A DNA stretch of 64,000 bases. It comes from Lytechinus pictus. Lineage: Eukaryota; Echinodermata; Echinoidea; Temnopleuroida; Toxopneustidae. How positions within the stretch are numbered: the first letter of the stretch is position 1; every line of letters begins with the position of its first letter. Positions 11,766 to 24,087 of the stretch are shown piece after piece. Where the stretch lies: the NCBI RefSeq assembly GCF_037042905.1, contig NC_087247.1, positions 76,244,420 to 76,308,419 on the forward strand, given 5' to 3'. Under the pieces are notes generated by a model, which was not told where the DNA came from, searched no databases, and worked only from the letters and a program-made list of their open reading frames with translations. The translations under genes were made by a program, and so were the position numbers.

Positions 11766-13035
11766 ATGCCTCCGCCATTGCCACTAGATCAGAAATATGT
11801 TGCACAGGTAATTTCCCATAAATCTTCAAATTTGTTCTATTCTTTTTATATTAAATAATTTATGCCTTATCCCAACATAAATAAACACTGAATGTTCAGT
11901 GCATGTTTGAGCTGCTAAGAAAAAATTTTACAGGCCGGCTCGGGTAGGAATCGAACCCACGACCATCTGGTTATCAGACAGGCGTCATACCACTTGACCA
12001 CCGAGAAGCCCGATGGCTGGTAGCTGGTTTGATTCACATAAAAGCAGCAGGTACAGTACTGTGTTGATATATCACATAATAGCAGCCAATAGCCATCGGG
12101 CTTAATTCCTGGTGGTCTAGTTGTATGACGCCTGTCTAGTAACCAGGAGATCGTGAGTTCGATTCCTACCATAGCTGGCCTGAACATTTGGTGTTCACTT
12201 ATATTTGGATAAGGCACAAATTATTCAATAAAATTAAATCTACCCAACGGAAAACCTTGATTGATATTTTCTATTATCATATTGATCACTCTCATATATG
12301 CATCCAAGAACCATTAATATTGAATCTACAAGCAATTGTGACAAGAGACATGAACTCTTAGACCTTTGAACTTCTCAAGTCAATGTCATAATGTATGCAT
12401 TGTCCATATTTGAAATTGATCTATCGAAGTCTTTGGTTTATCACAAGAACAATTTCATGCATACACTGACCTACAATCAAACTTGATATATGAAAATAAT
12501 TTTTAGTATTCATAAAACACAAGAAAATTACTAAATGGATAAAAAAGTTGTAAGTATATGACCTTTATGATCTTTGAACTTGGCCCTGCAACCCCCCCAA
12601 ATTACCCCCCCCCCTATATCAAGCATATATGTACCAAGTTTGGAGTTACTTCCTCTAACATTCCTTTAGTTACACAAGAACAAGATATTTTAAGGCATAC
12701 TGACCTCTGTGACCTTTGACCATGTGACCCCAAAATCCAATCAGATCATTCTCCCTCTATTATGTATATAAAGAATGTACCAAGTTTGAAGTTATTAGCT
12801 CCAATGGTTAAGTTATCACAAGAACAGGACATTTTAAGGTATATAACGACCTCTGTGACCTTTCACCCGTGACCATAAAATCAAAACAAAGTATTATCCC
12901 CCCAGGATATACCCTCATACCAAGTTTGATGTAAAACCACTCCACGGTTCTTGAGATTTCGACAAAACAAAACGGGACGGACGTACGGACGACCCGAAAA
13001 CGTAATGCCTCCGGCCACTTCGTTGGCGGAGGCAT
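11766..13035. mobile_element. DNA element ending in ATGCCTCCGCCA / TGGCGGAGGCAT
   Basis: The two 12-bp ends are perfect inverted repeats. The right end also forms its own hairpin (13007-13035). Inside are diverged modules containing TGACCTTTGACC-like words and the phrase CCAAGTTTG. Just before the end comes a GACGGACGTACGGACG stretch. A shorter relative lies at 45028-45675. It is interrupted by a SINE pair at 11840-12240. No ORF. Confidence 0.6.
11840..12240. repeat. Head-to-head pair of tRNA-derived SINEs
   Basis: The right copy (+) has an A-box-like TGGTCTAGTTGT at about 12113, a B box AGTTCGATTCC at 12156-12166 and a tail CTGAACATTTGGTGTTCAC... to about 12240. The left copy (-) has B box 11947-11958 (GGGTTCGATTCC on the minus strand), A box 11989-12000 and the same tail toward 11840. 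The tRNA-like part resembles tRNA-Ile (CTGATAAC loop) in the left copy. These are RNA polymerase III promoters of SINEs, not functional tRNA genes: acceptor stems do not pair and anticodon arms differ. Confidence 0.7.
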
Positions 13036-13287
13036 TAAACAATCATAAATATTCTAAATAAATTAAGAGTTAGCACAGATATGTCAAGCTTAATTAAGTA
13101 TGGAATGCAGAATGATGTCATATACTCCTGAAAACTGTTTTTTTTTTTGCTGTTGATCTTATAAGATTTGGTTTGACTGAGAAGACAAGGTAGAAAGACT
13201 ATATGTATATACAAAAAAAAATCCCTGAATAAACTAAATAAATTAATGTACTTTTCACACACAGAGGTAACACAGATATGGCAAGAT

Positions 13288-13851
13288 TAAAGGACAAGTC
13301 CACCCCCCCCCAAAAAAAAAAAAAAAAAAAAAACCTTGATTTTAATAAAAAGAGAAAAATTCAACAAGCATAACACTGAAAATTTCATCAAAATCGGAAG
13401 TAAAATAAGAAAGTTATGACATTTTAAAGTTTTGCTTCATTTCACAAAACGCTTATATGCACACCTCAGTCGGTATGCAAATGAGGGAACTGATGACATC
13501 ACTCACCCACTATTTCTTTTGTATTTTATTATATGAAGTATGAAATATTTTGATTTTCTCGTCATTGTCATGTGAAATGAAGTTTCATTCGTCCCTGAAC
13601 ACGTGGAATTCAATTATTTTAACATTTTGTGCTTCAGGCAAGGAGGTCCAAATCATCAAATTCGTAAAAATTGAAATATTGTATAATTCAAACAATAAAA
13701 AACAAAAGAAATAGTGAGTGACATCATTGGCTCACCTAGTTGTGCATATCACTGTTTTGTTGAAAATAAGCGAAACTTTAAAATTTCATGCTAGTTTGAT
13801 TTTTCTCTATTTATTCAAATCAGCATTTTCCTGGGGTGGACTAGACCTTTA
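13288..13851. mobile_element. MITE with AAGGACAAGTCCACCCC ends
   Basis: The left end AAGGACAAGTCCACCCC pairs with the right GGGGTGGACTAGACCTT. TTAA lies at both edges and may be the target duplication. A poly-A run of about 20 follows the left end. Non-coding, about 565 bp. Confidence 0.75.
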
Positions 13852-14467
13852 ATTTGAAGATTAGAGACATTGAGTCAAATTTTCAAAAACAGTCAATGAA
13901 ACATACACTACTCAATGCATCCTCTTCCCAGTGATACATGCTAGCAGGTTTTACATCCATATTTCATACTGTTAAGGTGACATTGCATTAACAAAGATAT
14001 TACCTGAATTTCACAAATTTACTTTCGAGCTACATATTCCAAAATATATCCAGATCATCTCCTATAGTGGTACATGTTAGCACCAAGTTTCACATTTATA
14101 TTTCAAATTGTTAAGGTGACAATGGCCCGTATTCTGATAGCGTGGTTTAACTTAACCCTGGTCTAAGTGTGGTAATAAACTGCCATATTTAAACCTAGGT
14201 TTAAGTTTCGTATTCCGATAGCAAGGTTTAAGTTAACCCTGGTCTAAGTGTGGTAATAAATCTTCAAAAAGTTAAACTCGCGCTGGGGGTAGTTTAAGCC
14301 TGGTTTAAATCCAACAAATCATGGCCAACAATTTTTTTAGAATGTATGCCTATATTGCATTGCAAGCTACTTCCTCAGTTTTTAACCGATTTTCATGGAA
14401 TTAGGAACACACATTGTTCTCAAGGTAAGGAGGTGTAAGAATTTTTTTTTTCTTTTTTGGAAATTGT

Positions 14468-15096
14468 GTTGCCATGGAAACAGTATATTATGGCAAAAAT
14501 TTTGCCGTTTAAAATACTTTTATCAGTTTTCTACCAATTCTCAAGAAAGTTGGCTCACACATTGGTTTTGAGGTAAAGATGTGCAAGACACATATTTCCA
14601 TGTGTCGGAAATTGTGTTGCCATGGTAACGGTATATTATGGCAAAAACTATGTATAAATCTTGCTGTTCCAACTACTTCCTCAGTTTTTAACCAATTCTC
14701 ATGAAATTTGGCACATACATTAATGTTGAGGTGAAGATGTCCAAGATATATTTTTGTCTGTATCAGAAATCGTGTTGCCATGGTAACAACATATCAAATA
14801 AAGAAAATAAGGTGAGAATTTGGTAGTTCGAACTCCCATCTTTTTTCAGCCAATGCTCATAAAATTTGGCACACACATTAGTCTTAAGTTGAAGATGTGC
14901 AAGACATATTTTTGTATGTATGAGAAATCATGTTGCCATGGTAACAACATATTACATAATGAAATTAGGTGAAAATCTGAACTCCTTCATTAGTTTTCAA
15001 CTAATTCTTATAAAAGTTGGCTCACACATTGGTTTTGAGGTATAGATCTGCAAGACATATATTTGTGTGTGTTGGAAACTGTGTTGCCATGGTGAC
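14468..15096 (+). promoter_or_regulatory. Five-fold tandem of RFX X-box-like palindromes
   Basis: GTTGCCATGGTAAC or a one-base variant occurs at 14468, 14616, 14774, 14932 and 15083, each at the same place in a repeat unit of about 150-158 bp. This word matches the consensus X-box bound by RFX factors (GTTRCC-N-RGYAAC). Regulatory action is not shown; the units may simply be decayed tandem repeats. Confidence 0.5.
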
Positions 15097-15379
15097 AGCA
15101 TATTAAATCAATAAATGTGTAAACACATCTAATGGATTGAACTGCTTCTTCATTTTATGACATAGGCCTACATGTATGCTCATGAAATTTAGAACACGAG
15201 GTTTTGACTTGAGGTAAAATAATCTGCAAGGCACATTTTCTCATTCATCAAAATATGTGTTTGTACGGTAACTACACAAACCAAAATAAGATTAAGACAA
15301 TGCTAACTGTTGTTTGGCTACACAGAGAACAACATGTAGCTGTAGGCTTAGTACTAGTTTTAAGGGGGTTGCTAGACCT

Positions 15380-16680
15380 CTAACTTTAGATCTCGAACTA
15401 CAGTCCCACTACAGTCCCTAGCTTTAGATCTAGGTCTAGATCCTTTAGATCTAGTAATAGAAATAATCCAACGTTAGATCTCCAGCCTAATTTATTTTAA
15501 GGCCTAACGTTAGATGATTAGATCTACTGTAGACTAGCCTCGAGACTAGCCAACATTTACTTTTTTATTTATTTAGAATCTACATTGAGCATGTTGAGAG
15601 TCTACAAATCTCTAGATCTAGACCTATTACATGTATTACATTGATATAGATCTAGTTCTAGGTCTAGATAGGGTTTAACTTTTAGTCTAAGTTATTTAGT
15701 CTAGATCTAGGCCAGCGTTAGAGATTCTAGATCATACAGTAGACTAGATCAGCCAGTTAGGGCTAGGCTAGAAATCTAGAATGAATATATAGCACAGACT
15801 AACGTTAGGCCTAGGCCTAGATCTAAATTCTTACATAAATCTAGGCCAGGCCTAGTCTAGTCAAGACTTAACCCAGGGAGCTCCCTGGGTTAGTCAAGAC
15901 TGAGCTGTTGGTCTAGGTTTGGGCCTGTTTTCTAGTCCTGGATCTGGAAACCTAAACGAGTCCCCAAAAATGTTTAAATAAAAAACTCTTCAAAGAAACA
16001 GATATGGACCTAAAACAGGAGTAGAGAGATGTCTTGGACTAATTCTAAATTTAGCCAGGCCCAGTTACTTGGCAAGCAATGCAGCGATAATCAGATCTAA
16101 CACTGTACTGTCTGTAGACAGGAATAACCGTTGTTTCTGGGGATTTATTTTAAAAATTCTGACATTTTACTGTCATATAACATTGCCTTAGTGAGAGAGG
16201 CCAACGTAGAGTGTCATAATTCAGCGGAACAACCAATACAGAGACTGTTCAAAGCTTTTTGTCTAAGACAAATCAGATCCATTCCACTAGATCTAGCCTA
16301 TGCCTAAGGTTACTTTAGAATAGTACTATAATCTATCCCTGTCCCTAAGCTAAGCCAGCCTAAGTCATGAATGCTGTTCTAGGCCTAGACCAATATTTAT
16401 CTTCAGTCTTGGTTGCTCCACTAACTCACTAGACTATGTTTTGCTTCAGGAAAGTAAAAAAAAAATCAAATAGGCCTAGGCCTAACTTAGTTAGTAAAAA
16501 CTATGTTCAATTCTCCTCCAAACAATTGGGCCTAGGCCAGATCTAACTATAGGCCTATTTAGACCCAAGACTACTCTCAAAAGTTATAAAAAAATTCCCT
16601 TACTTAAAGTTAGAATAAAGACGTCGACCTCTTAGCTTATTGTTTTAGATCTAGGACTAGGGTCTAGACTCTAGTCTAGA
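15380..16680. other. CTAG-rich low-complexity island
   Basis: Dominated by AGATCTAG, GTCTAGA and CCTAGGCCTAG words on both strands. CTAG is present far above its expected frequency. There is no ORF of note. A weaker patch lies at 20325-20660. Confidence 0.6.
15860..15901. mobile_element. Minimal transposon scar: 24-bp palindrome flanked by a 9-bp duplication
   Basis: Positions 15869-15892 are TAACCCAGGGAG followed by its exact reverse complement. GTCAAGACT stands immediately on both sides (15860-15868 and 15893-15901). The same terminal 12 bases and a 9-bp duplication flank the larger element at 52661-53848. It is either an element reduced to its two ends or an extreme internal deletion. Confidence 0.7.
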
Positions 16681-17184
16681 GTGGTTGAGGGGAATCTATT
16701 CAATTTAGATTTTGACAAACATGAAAATAAATAAATGGGACTGATACTCAAAAAACTGTGCAGGTCACTCGGTTTGGGGTTGAAATGTTTTAGTAATTAA
16801 CAAAAATAAATATAATTGAAATGAAAATTTCTTACCATATATTGGTGATGAATGCTTTTCTTTCACTACAATAGTTGTTATTAGTTTCCATAATATCAAT
16901 TTTTTAAAGAAAAAACGACTTTAGTGCCATTTTTTCAACTTTGTTGCAATCACCCCTGCAGCAGTAATTTACCAAAAAGGTGCTAGTCTTGGTTAAAAGA
17001 GGGTTATTATTTTCAAAAAGAATTTAAAACCCGGGTTTAACCCAGGTTTAGTTAAACCCGGCTATCAGAATACCAAAATAATTAAACTACACTTGGACCA
17101 GAGGTGAGGTTTAGAGGAGGTTTAATTAAACTAGGGTTAACTTTAGACTAGGGTTAAATTAAACCTGCTATCAGAATACGGGCC

Positions 17185-17382
17185 CATGTGTTTAAACAAA
17201 TAAATTTCACAAATTGACCTTTGACCTACATATTCCAAAATCCATTCAAATCGTCTTCCTAATGATGGTACATGTTAAACATCAAGTTTTTACATCCATA
17301 CCTCAAGCTGTTTAGGTGATATTGCTTTGACAAGAAAATAACCTGAATTTTACATACAAGGACCACATATGAAGTTCACACC
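17185..17382. repeat. Remainder of the split ~110-bp tandem repeat
   Basis: Contains TTGACCTTTGACCTACATAT and TACATGTTA...TTTTACATCCATA phrases also seen at 13925-14120. No gene. Confidence 0.5.
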
Positions 17383-17752
17383 TTACGCAGTCTTGAATAA
17401 ATTAAGTTTATGAGCAAGTTTGGATAATCCATGTGGAGTTAGAAGTTTCCAATACATTCTGTAAATCACTGTAATAGGGAAACATTGAGTAAGCAACTCT
17501 ATCAACGTCCGTCAGCATTCAATCAATCTCGGGATATTCAGTATATTTCAAAATCTGGTGAGAAAACTCTGCATAGATTACCTGATCCTCATCAAAGAGC
17601 CAAGGATACTTCAGTCGGTCATCAGTGATCCTTGGCCGAGGGACAGAATTTATGATCCATGCCCTTCTGTCTGCCAGTGTCTTCTGCATGCAGAACTCAA
17701 CTCTCTTGAAGTCTGGCTGCCTTTTTTTCAGTGCTCATCCACTCTATGTGCC
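17383..17752 (-). pseudogene. Broken exon of an uncharacterised multi-exon protein family (middle part)
   Basis: Read on the minus strand, one frame gives EFCMQKTLADRRAWIINSVP, continuing through KYPWLFDEDQVIYAEF. This is coherent protein-like sequence of about 60 residues ending at a stop at 17519-17521. Upstream, a different frame reads WMSTEKKAARLQE and would join if two bases near 17700 were restored. Downstream of the stop a third frame stays open to 17383. From memory, the pattern 'RR.wI...P.....YPWLF.E..iyaEF' recalls a large family of uncharacterised animal proteins, often auto-labelled SAMD3-like in fishes; I am not certain of that name. With the exon at 18523-18789 it forms a decayed gene carried inside element A. 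Confidence 0.5.
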
Positions 17753-18522
17753 TTGCAACAGTGTCAGATTTGGAAAGAATAAAAAATTATACTTAAAAAA
17801 AGAAAAAACAAAGAATAAAAAATTATACTTAAAAAAGAAAAAACAAATAGATTTAGAATCCTCATTCATTTAGTTTCTGTCAAATCACTTTTCATCCGAG
17901 TCCTTAATAGATATTTACAGCAAATTTTAATATAATAGCAAGTTTTATGCAACGATACGCCAGTCTTGTTGCCAAAGACAAGAACAGAAAAGCTCCACTT
18001 GGTCACACTTTGCGACTATCTGTCACAAACACACTGTACCAGTTAACATTTGGTGAAAGACCATAGCAGAACCATATACATGCGAATTAGACTAAAAAAT
18101 TAACTTTAGGTAAAATCTAACAGAGAAATGCATTACAAAATGTCACAACAATGTAGCCACTGTAAGATTCCTGCATCAATAGTGATACTCAAACATTAGT
18201 AAGTTATAATGCAAGAAATATTCTCATATTTTATGCATTTACTCACATTTACTTAATTCATCAACTCTTAAGGTGCCCCATACACGTTTAAAGCGTTTTT
18301 ACTGGCCAAGTTCTAATCCTCTTTAATAATCCTTCTGGTTGAGTCTCATATATAACTATGTCATGTGAAAAAGAGAAATGCCTTTAAGTTTGGCCATTAT
18401 CAAGTAAAATATTTATCTAGAAGGATGAATCAATTGCCAAAGAAATTAAATGGCATGCACTTGGGCAAGACTATGGCACATTGAGAGTTAATTGGGGTTT
18501 CTGTTTGGTACCAGATACTTAC
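17753..18522. other. Probable intron of the broken minus-strand gene
   Basis: Lies between the two exon remnants. Contains a roughly 40-bp tandem duplication (AATAAAAAATTATACTTAAA) at 17780-17850. Otherwise AT-rich with nothing recognised. Confidence 0.35.
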
Positions 18523-18789
18523 TCTCCACCATTCACCAGTTGCTGTGCACCGAGGACCACAGGTAGTTTGTAATTTTTACTCTCAATGGCCCTGTCACAA
18601 GTTCGTCCTCTTCCATGTCTGCAAAATCGTAGAATTTGTCTTGCCATGTCTGCAGGAAAAATATCTTCTTCTTTCACTCCAAATGTTGTGCACACCACCC
18701 TAAGCAGCTCCTGTTTTGAGGTCTCCTCTGACTTGTTGGTTACCAACACCCTTCTTTGATTTTGGCCATATATCAATAAAAATTTGTAC
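18523..18789 (-). pseudogene. Broken exon, N-terminal domain of the same protein family
   Basis: Bounded on the minus strand by an acceptor (ATTCCAG before 18789) and a strong donor (GTAAGTAT after 18523). The first frame reads YKFLLIYGQNQRRVLVTNKS and on to GVKEEDIF. A single extra base near 18655 then throws it out of frame, and the next frame reads LQTWQDKFYDFADMEEDELV. A second shift is needed near the end (YKLPVVLGAQQLVNGGE). The arrangement suggests a ubiquitin-like or PB1-like N-terminal fold followed by an acidic segment, but no fold can be confirmed here. The next exon downstream would be 17383-17752. Two or more frameshifts mean it is not functional as read. Confidence 0.55.
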
Positions 18790-19041
18790 CTGGAATGAAA
18801 AGTAATTGATTTTCTTACTAAACCTGAATTTTGAATAAATAATGTATGCAAAGAGCTTTCAGGATAAATGTGTGTAATCAAAAGATATTGCATGTACATG
18901 GACACAAATATTCAGTTTTTGCCTCGATGCAAGAGGCAAACAAGACATATTCCAATGTTTGTCTGGGTTTGGTGATACATATTCCATTAATTTATCTTTT
19001 TTTCTAGTATTAGTTTCCTGTCTTCGAATATTAGTAAAATT

Positions 19042-19640
19042 GAAGGGATAGTCCAGGCTGGAAATATTTATATCTCAATAAATAGAAGAAAATTTACAGA
19101 GCAAAATGCTAAAAATTTAATCAAAATCGAATAACAAATAAAGTTTTTGAATTTCAAATGATATTATTCCGGTGAAACAGTTCTAGGCATGTCTTTATGA
19201 ATATTCATTAGGTTGGCTGGTGATGTCATATCCCCACTTGTTCTTTTGTGTTTTATTATGTGAAATTTGGTTTAATAAAAAAAATTGCTACCAAGAACTA
19301 AAACAATTGGATTGACAACTGATTAAGTGGACTATTTATTTATTGCCTCAACTTATTTCATCATAATGGAGACACATAATTTACACATGTATGAAAAAAT
19401 TAAACATTTACGATGTCATGTAATGACATAAGAAAAAATTGAAATGTGACATCATCAGCCCACCTATTGAATATTCATGATGATGTGCATATTCCAAAAA
19501 ATATTGATAAACTTTGAAAATCAATAACTTTGTTATTTGATATCCAAGTTTGATGAAATTTTCAGCATTTTACTCTGTGAATTTTACTCCATTTATATAC
19601 TTTTAGATATAAATATTTTCAGCCTGGACCATCCCTTTAA
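19042..19640. mobile_element. MITE with AAGGGATRGTCCAGGCTG ends
   Basis: The left GAAGGGATAGTCCAGGCTGG and the right end CAGCCTGGACCATCCCTTTA are inverted, and the match runs about 35 bp inward (AAATATTTATATCT). Internally partly palindromic around CATGAATATTCAT. No ORF. About 600 bp. Confidence 0.75.
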
Positions 19641-21829
19641 CTTCCCGCTACCAGGAAAGAAAATTGTATTGTAGTCTATTAAAAATTTTGATTTGAAATT
19701 AAGATACAGTACTATTACGACACAACGGTCCAGCGATGGTATTTCCATTTTTCATCACATGAAAATTCATTCATTTCATAATAACCAACCATACTTAAAA
19801 TTCATACAAATTTCAGACAATTCCACTATTAGTGACACATATGGAACAACACTTCCTAAATTAATAACTTAACCCATTTGTGACGAAATTCCACATTACG
19901 TGGTTTGGCCTCGGATTTTTCATGAATAGTTGTAGGGCCTATATATGAAAATACCAAGGAGACTCGAAAGTAAACACTAGAACTATTGGCATTACTTTTC
20001 TTTTGGTAACAATCATCGCCGCTATGGCTAGGAAAATGTGCATATCTTTCAGTTAATTGTGTACAACTGTGTAGATCTACTATCGTAATGTGCATGCATG
20101 CTGTAGAAATCGTCGAAACAAGGAGCCAGCCACGTTCCCACAACCACACTCTGAACTTACCACAAAAAAAAACAGATTTTCACATGGAAAAACATATACA
20201 GACATATGAATTGTACTCCCGCTTAAAAATAAAGGATTTATTAAAACATACTACTTTGCAGCTAGCTGATCCATTGATCAAGTATTACTAATTAAATGAG
20301 GACTAATTAACCCGCAGTAGCAGTCTGTAGCCTAGGCCTAGAGACTAGACCCATCAAAAAAAAAGAATACAGATCAGTGGACTGAATGCTGTTGCCGTTC
20401 AAAAGTATAACATTAATTAGGACCACCGACACCGTACTCTAACCGTTAACGTAAACTTTAAAAAGTTAAAGTATAGGCCTAGATCTAGATCTAGACCCTA
20501 GTCGATAGTCTAACGTTAATTAAGCCAGTAGGAGATCTAGTACAAAATTTTTCTTCATACTCGATGGCAGCCAACAATTTTTTTTTTCAGGTAGGCCAAG
20601 CGCTAGCCTAAGTTAGGCCTAGGCTAGGGCCGGGACTAGGCTATGAGTATGAGTACGACGTGTTCCACCATAATAATAAATCTAGTCCAAAGGCAAAGTC
20701 CAAGGCAAGCCCAAGCCTATAATATATAGCCATAAATAACTTTTAGGCCCTACATGTAGCCAGCCCCAATGCCTGGCTTCAACTTCAAGTTGAAGTCAGA
20801 ATACATTTCTAGACCCATGCAACACTCCTAATCAAAATAAATGCAGCAACATTACAGACTAAGGCAAACTCTTGAAATAATCCACTGCACTGACAGTGAC
20901 ACTGCCTGCTGCAGAGTGCAGTACCGTACGGTTCTACTCGGCCTTGGTACGGTACGCGCACAATCCGCCGAGTGTTCAATTTCCGAGTCATGCAAGGCCA
21001 AGGAGGTGCCAGGAGTGGACTAATTCACGAGAATGCCCAACAGATTACTGATTAGATAAGCTTACTTACCGTTAACTATCTCCTGACAGTTCCATAATTT
21101 GTCTGTTCTCCTATAGTTTCAGTTAAAAAATTAGTTGAATGCAGTTAATTGCCTGAATTTCATGAACTTGAAGCTTAGCTAGCCCTTGGCCTTCGAAGCG
21201 CAGCATTAAGCTGATTGTATCTATTCTGCACGCACGGCGCGGCGTACGTGTGTACGTGTGTGTGCATTTGTCTATGGTGTGTATAGCATACATGTGCGGG
21301 TTGTGAGTTACACATGTGGTACTCGGTGGTACTACTAGTACATCGACGCGCATAAAAAAGGGCGCGAAAATGAGCGGGAGGGGTGGGGGGGGGGGGGCAG
21401 GCGGGGAATGCGCGAAATTCGTGTTGAACACAATTATAAAGTAGACAGGTTCAAAATGACAAATGATATATATATACGTATAGACAGACAATGTTTATGA
21501 CTGGGCAGACATATTTTGAAATTATACAAAAAGATAATATAGTTCTATTAAAAAAAAAAAAAAACACCAGCGGCCACCCCCGGCCCGACTACCTTCAAGA
21601 TCAACAACAACGGCCCTGCTTAGTTAGTAATTCAGGTCGCAGGCCTTTATAATTTTAGTCATGCCTTTGGATGGCCGAAAGTTAGTTAGTCAGAAACCAC
21701 AAATGGTGTTAGTAAAGCCTGTCTTTTTACGAAATACGAGTAATGAAAAACCTTCGTTAGTCCACAGCTGAGTTAGTCGTGACAAGCTTTATAGGCCCAG
21801 ACTAACAAAGTTAGTACCTTGGTAAAACG
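19641..21829. other. Unassigned core of element A
   Basis: No gene supported. Notable points are CTAG-rich words (20325-20660), a GC-richer stretch with GTACCGTAC palindromes (20900-20960), CACGCACGGCGCGGCGTACG at 21229 that could be a promoter for the minus-strand exons, a poly-G run at 21380-21398, a poly-A at 21552, and TTAGTTAG-rich sequence at 21615-21790. Confidence 0.35.
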
Positions 21830-22922
21830 GGAATTTAATCATGCTTTTTGTAACCAATGTTTTTACACTTTCATTAAACCACGGTTAAAACCATGGTTAT
21901 ATAACAATCATTTTCAAACTATCATAAAACCATGGTTAAAATCATGGTGTATAACCGTCGTTTTCAACCTTGGTAAAACGCAAATTTAACCATGGTTTTG
22001 TAACCACTGTTTTTACACTTTCATTAAACCACGGTTAAAACCATGGTTATATAACCATCATTTTCAAACTATCTTAAAACCATGGTTAAAATCATGGTTT
22101 ATAACCGTCGTTTTCAACCTTGCTAAGACGAATGTTTAACCATGGTTTTGTAACCACTGTTTTGACACTTTCATTAAACCACGGTTAAAACCATGGTTAT
22201 ATAACCATAATTTTCAAACTATCATAAAACCATGGTTAAAATCATGGTGTATAACCGTCGTTTTCAACCATGGTGAAACGGAAATTTAACCATGGTATTG
22301 TAACCACTGTTTTTACACTTTCATAAAACCACGGTTAAAACCATGGTTATATAACCATAATTTTCAAACTATTATAAAACCATGGTTAAAATCATGGTGT
22401 ATAACCATCGTTTTCAACCATGGTAAAACGGAAATTTAACCATGGTATTGTAACCACTGTTTTTACACTTTCATTGAACCACGGATAAAACCATGGTTAT
22501 ATAACAATCATTTTCAAACTATCATAAAACAATGGTTAAAATCATGGTGTATCACCATCGTTTTCAACCATGGTAAAACGGAAATTTAACCATGGTATTG
22601 TAACCACTGTTTTTACACTTTCATTAAACCACGGTTAAAATCATGGCTATATAACAATCATTTTCAAACTATCATAAAACCATGGTTAAAATCATGGTGT
22701 ATAACCGTCGTTTTCAACCTTGGTAAAACGCAAATTTAACCATGGTTTTGTAACCACTGTTTTTACACTTTCATTAAACCACGGTTAAAACCATGGTTAT
22801 ATAATCATCGTTTTCAAACTATCTTAAAACCATGGTTAAAATTTTGGTTTATAACCGTTGTTTTCAACCTTGCTAAGACGAATGTTTAACCATGGTCTTG
22901 TAACCAATGTTTTTACACTTTC
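21830..22922. repeat. 150-bp tandem array, right arm of element A (part 1)
   Basis: TTGTAACCACTGTTTTTACA recurs at about 21847, 21997, 22147, 22297, 22447, 22597, 22747 and 22897, a 150-bp period. Units carry four or five CCATGGTT-type palindromes. The array is cut at CTTTC (22918-22922) by the BEL element and continues at 30673. Confidence 0.85.
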
Positions 22923-24087
22923 TGGTTTATGGTTTATGAAGAACAAAAAATTCAATCTGTAAAGAACAAACAATTGAACCGGAAATTAGACTATTTTGTC
23001 TAGATTAAATCACACTTTGAATAGTACTTTCTCAAAATAAATGATGAACCTGAATAAAACATCAAACCATGTCTCTATGTGTGATTATTGACTTTTGACA
23101 GCTCTATCTTAACTTGCAAAAGGACCATAAAATTATCAGTAGTAATCATAATTATCTTCATGAAATATCTGCATTATTTTCCTAGCAAATATTCAAGAAA
23201 AAGCTACATCAGTAATCCTTTTGGTGTTTGCACTGGAAAATAAATCTCCAGGAAAATACAATAAATTCAACTTGAATTTAAGTATAAATATTTCACTTGA
23301 CAAATTGTAAATCCTACTCAAAACAACTCTTTAAAAGTTTGCTTAAATTCCTTTGACTAGCCACATTAAATTGCTTTGGTCTAGTTTGATTCATAATACA
23401 CAGTTATTTTATCAATCTGAAATGCTTCTATAATATCTCTGTCAATAATATTCCATAGATATATAAGCTTTCATAAACCCTGGACATTACTACTCATTGC
23501 TTTATATAAACAATGCAAATTTAGTGCTAACTTCAGTTTTGGTTTCATGTCCCAAATCTACGTAGCTTACATATCCAAAGAAACTAATGTGATTTCTAAA
23601 ATAATTATCATCAAAATAATTTCTCCTCAACTCAATTATTTCTTTCCGTTCTCCTTTTCCTTGACAAGTATAAAACAATGAATTTTATACCTTTTTTTCA
23701 TACAAGACATGTCGCATTCTGTTATCTATACGGCGACCTCACAGTATGCAAAATTTATGCAAATGAACATTTAACCACGTGAAGGTTTTCTTCATTTTCA
23801 ATTTTACATTTTAGATAATTGGCTCAGAAAACCTTTTAAAACAATATTTAAGCACACTTACTTCTTTGGCAGGAACTACGAACTTTGTTTTACATAATAC
23901 TTGTTGGACAAGCTTCATCCTAGACGGAATCTGCTACTTTGGAGAAATTTCAAGCATTCGGTCGAAACTTGTTGCTCGATGTTTTATGACATGTTTCGAA
24001 GCTGAAATTTTAGGCTGAAACCGATTTTTACCTATAAACATATATTATGGTATCTGCAACAAATAAATAGTTTCGATCATCGAAACA
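22923..24087 (-). repeat. 3' LTR of the BEL/Pao element
   Basis: Identical in length and, by eye, in sequence to 29508-30672. The outer end next to the target duplication is TGGTTTATGG and the inner end is GATCATCGAAACA. Confidence 0.92.

Larger units (their letters stand above)
14124..17184. mobile_element. DNA element with GGCCCGTATTCTGATAG inverted ends
   Basis: Perfect 17-bp ends are followed by GTTTAA-rich subterminal sequence. At each end the terminal motif is duplicated: a second GTATTCCGATAGC lies about 83 bp in on the left and GCTATCAGAATACC on the right. It splits a tandem repeat of about 110 bp that is readable at 13960-14123 and again at 17185-17340. The interior holds an X-box array (14468-15096) and a CTAG-rich island. 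No ORF. Confidence 0.7.

Noticed and set aside
11937-12182. Two tRNA genes
   Set aside because: A and B boxes are present, but acceptor stems do not pair and the copies form an inverted SINE pair with a shared non-tRNA tail.
19856-20149. 97-codon minus-strand frame as a further exon of the broken gene
   Set aside because: No splice sites in a suitable place, no recognisable motif, and composition like the spacer.
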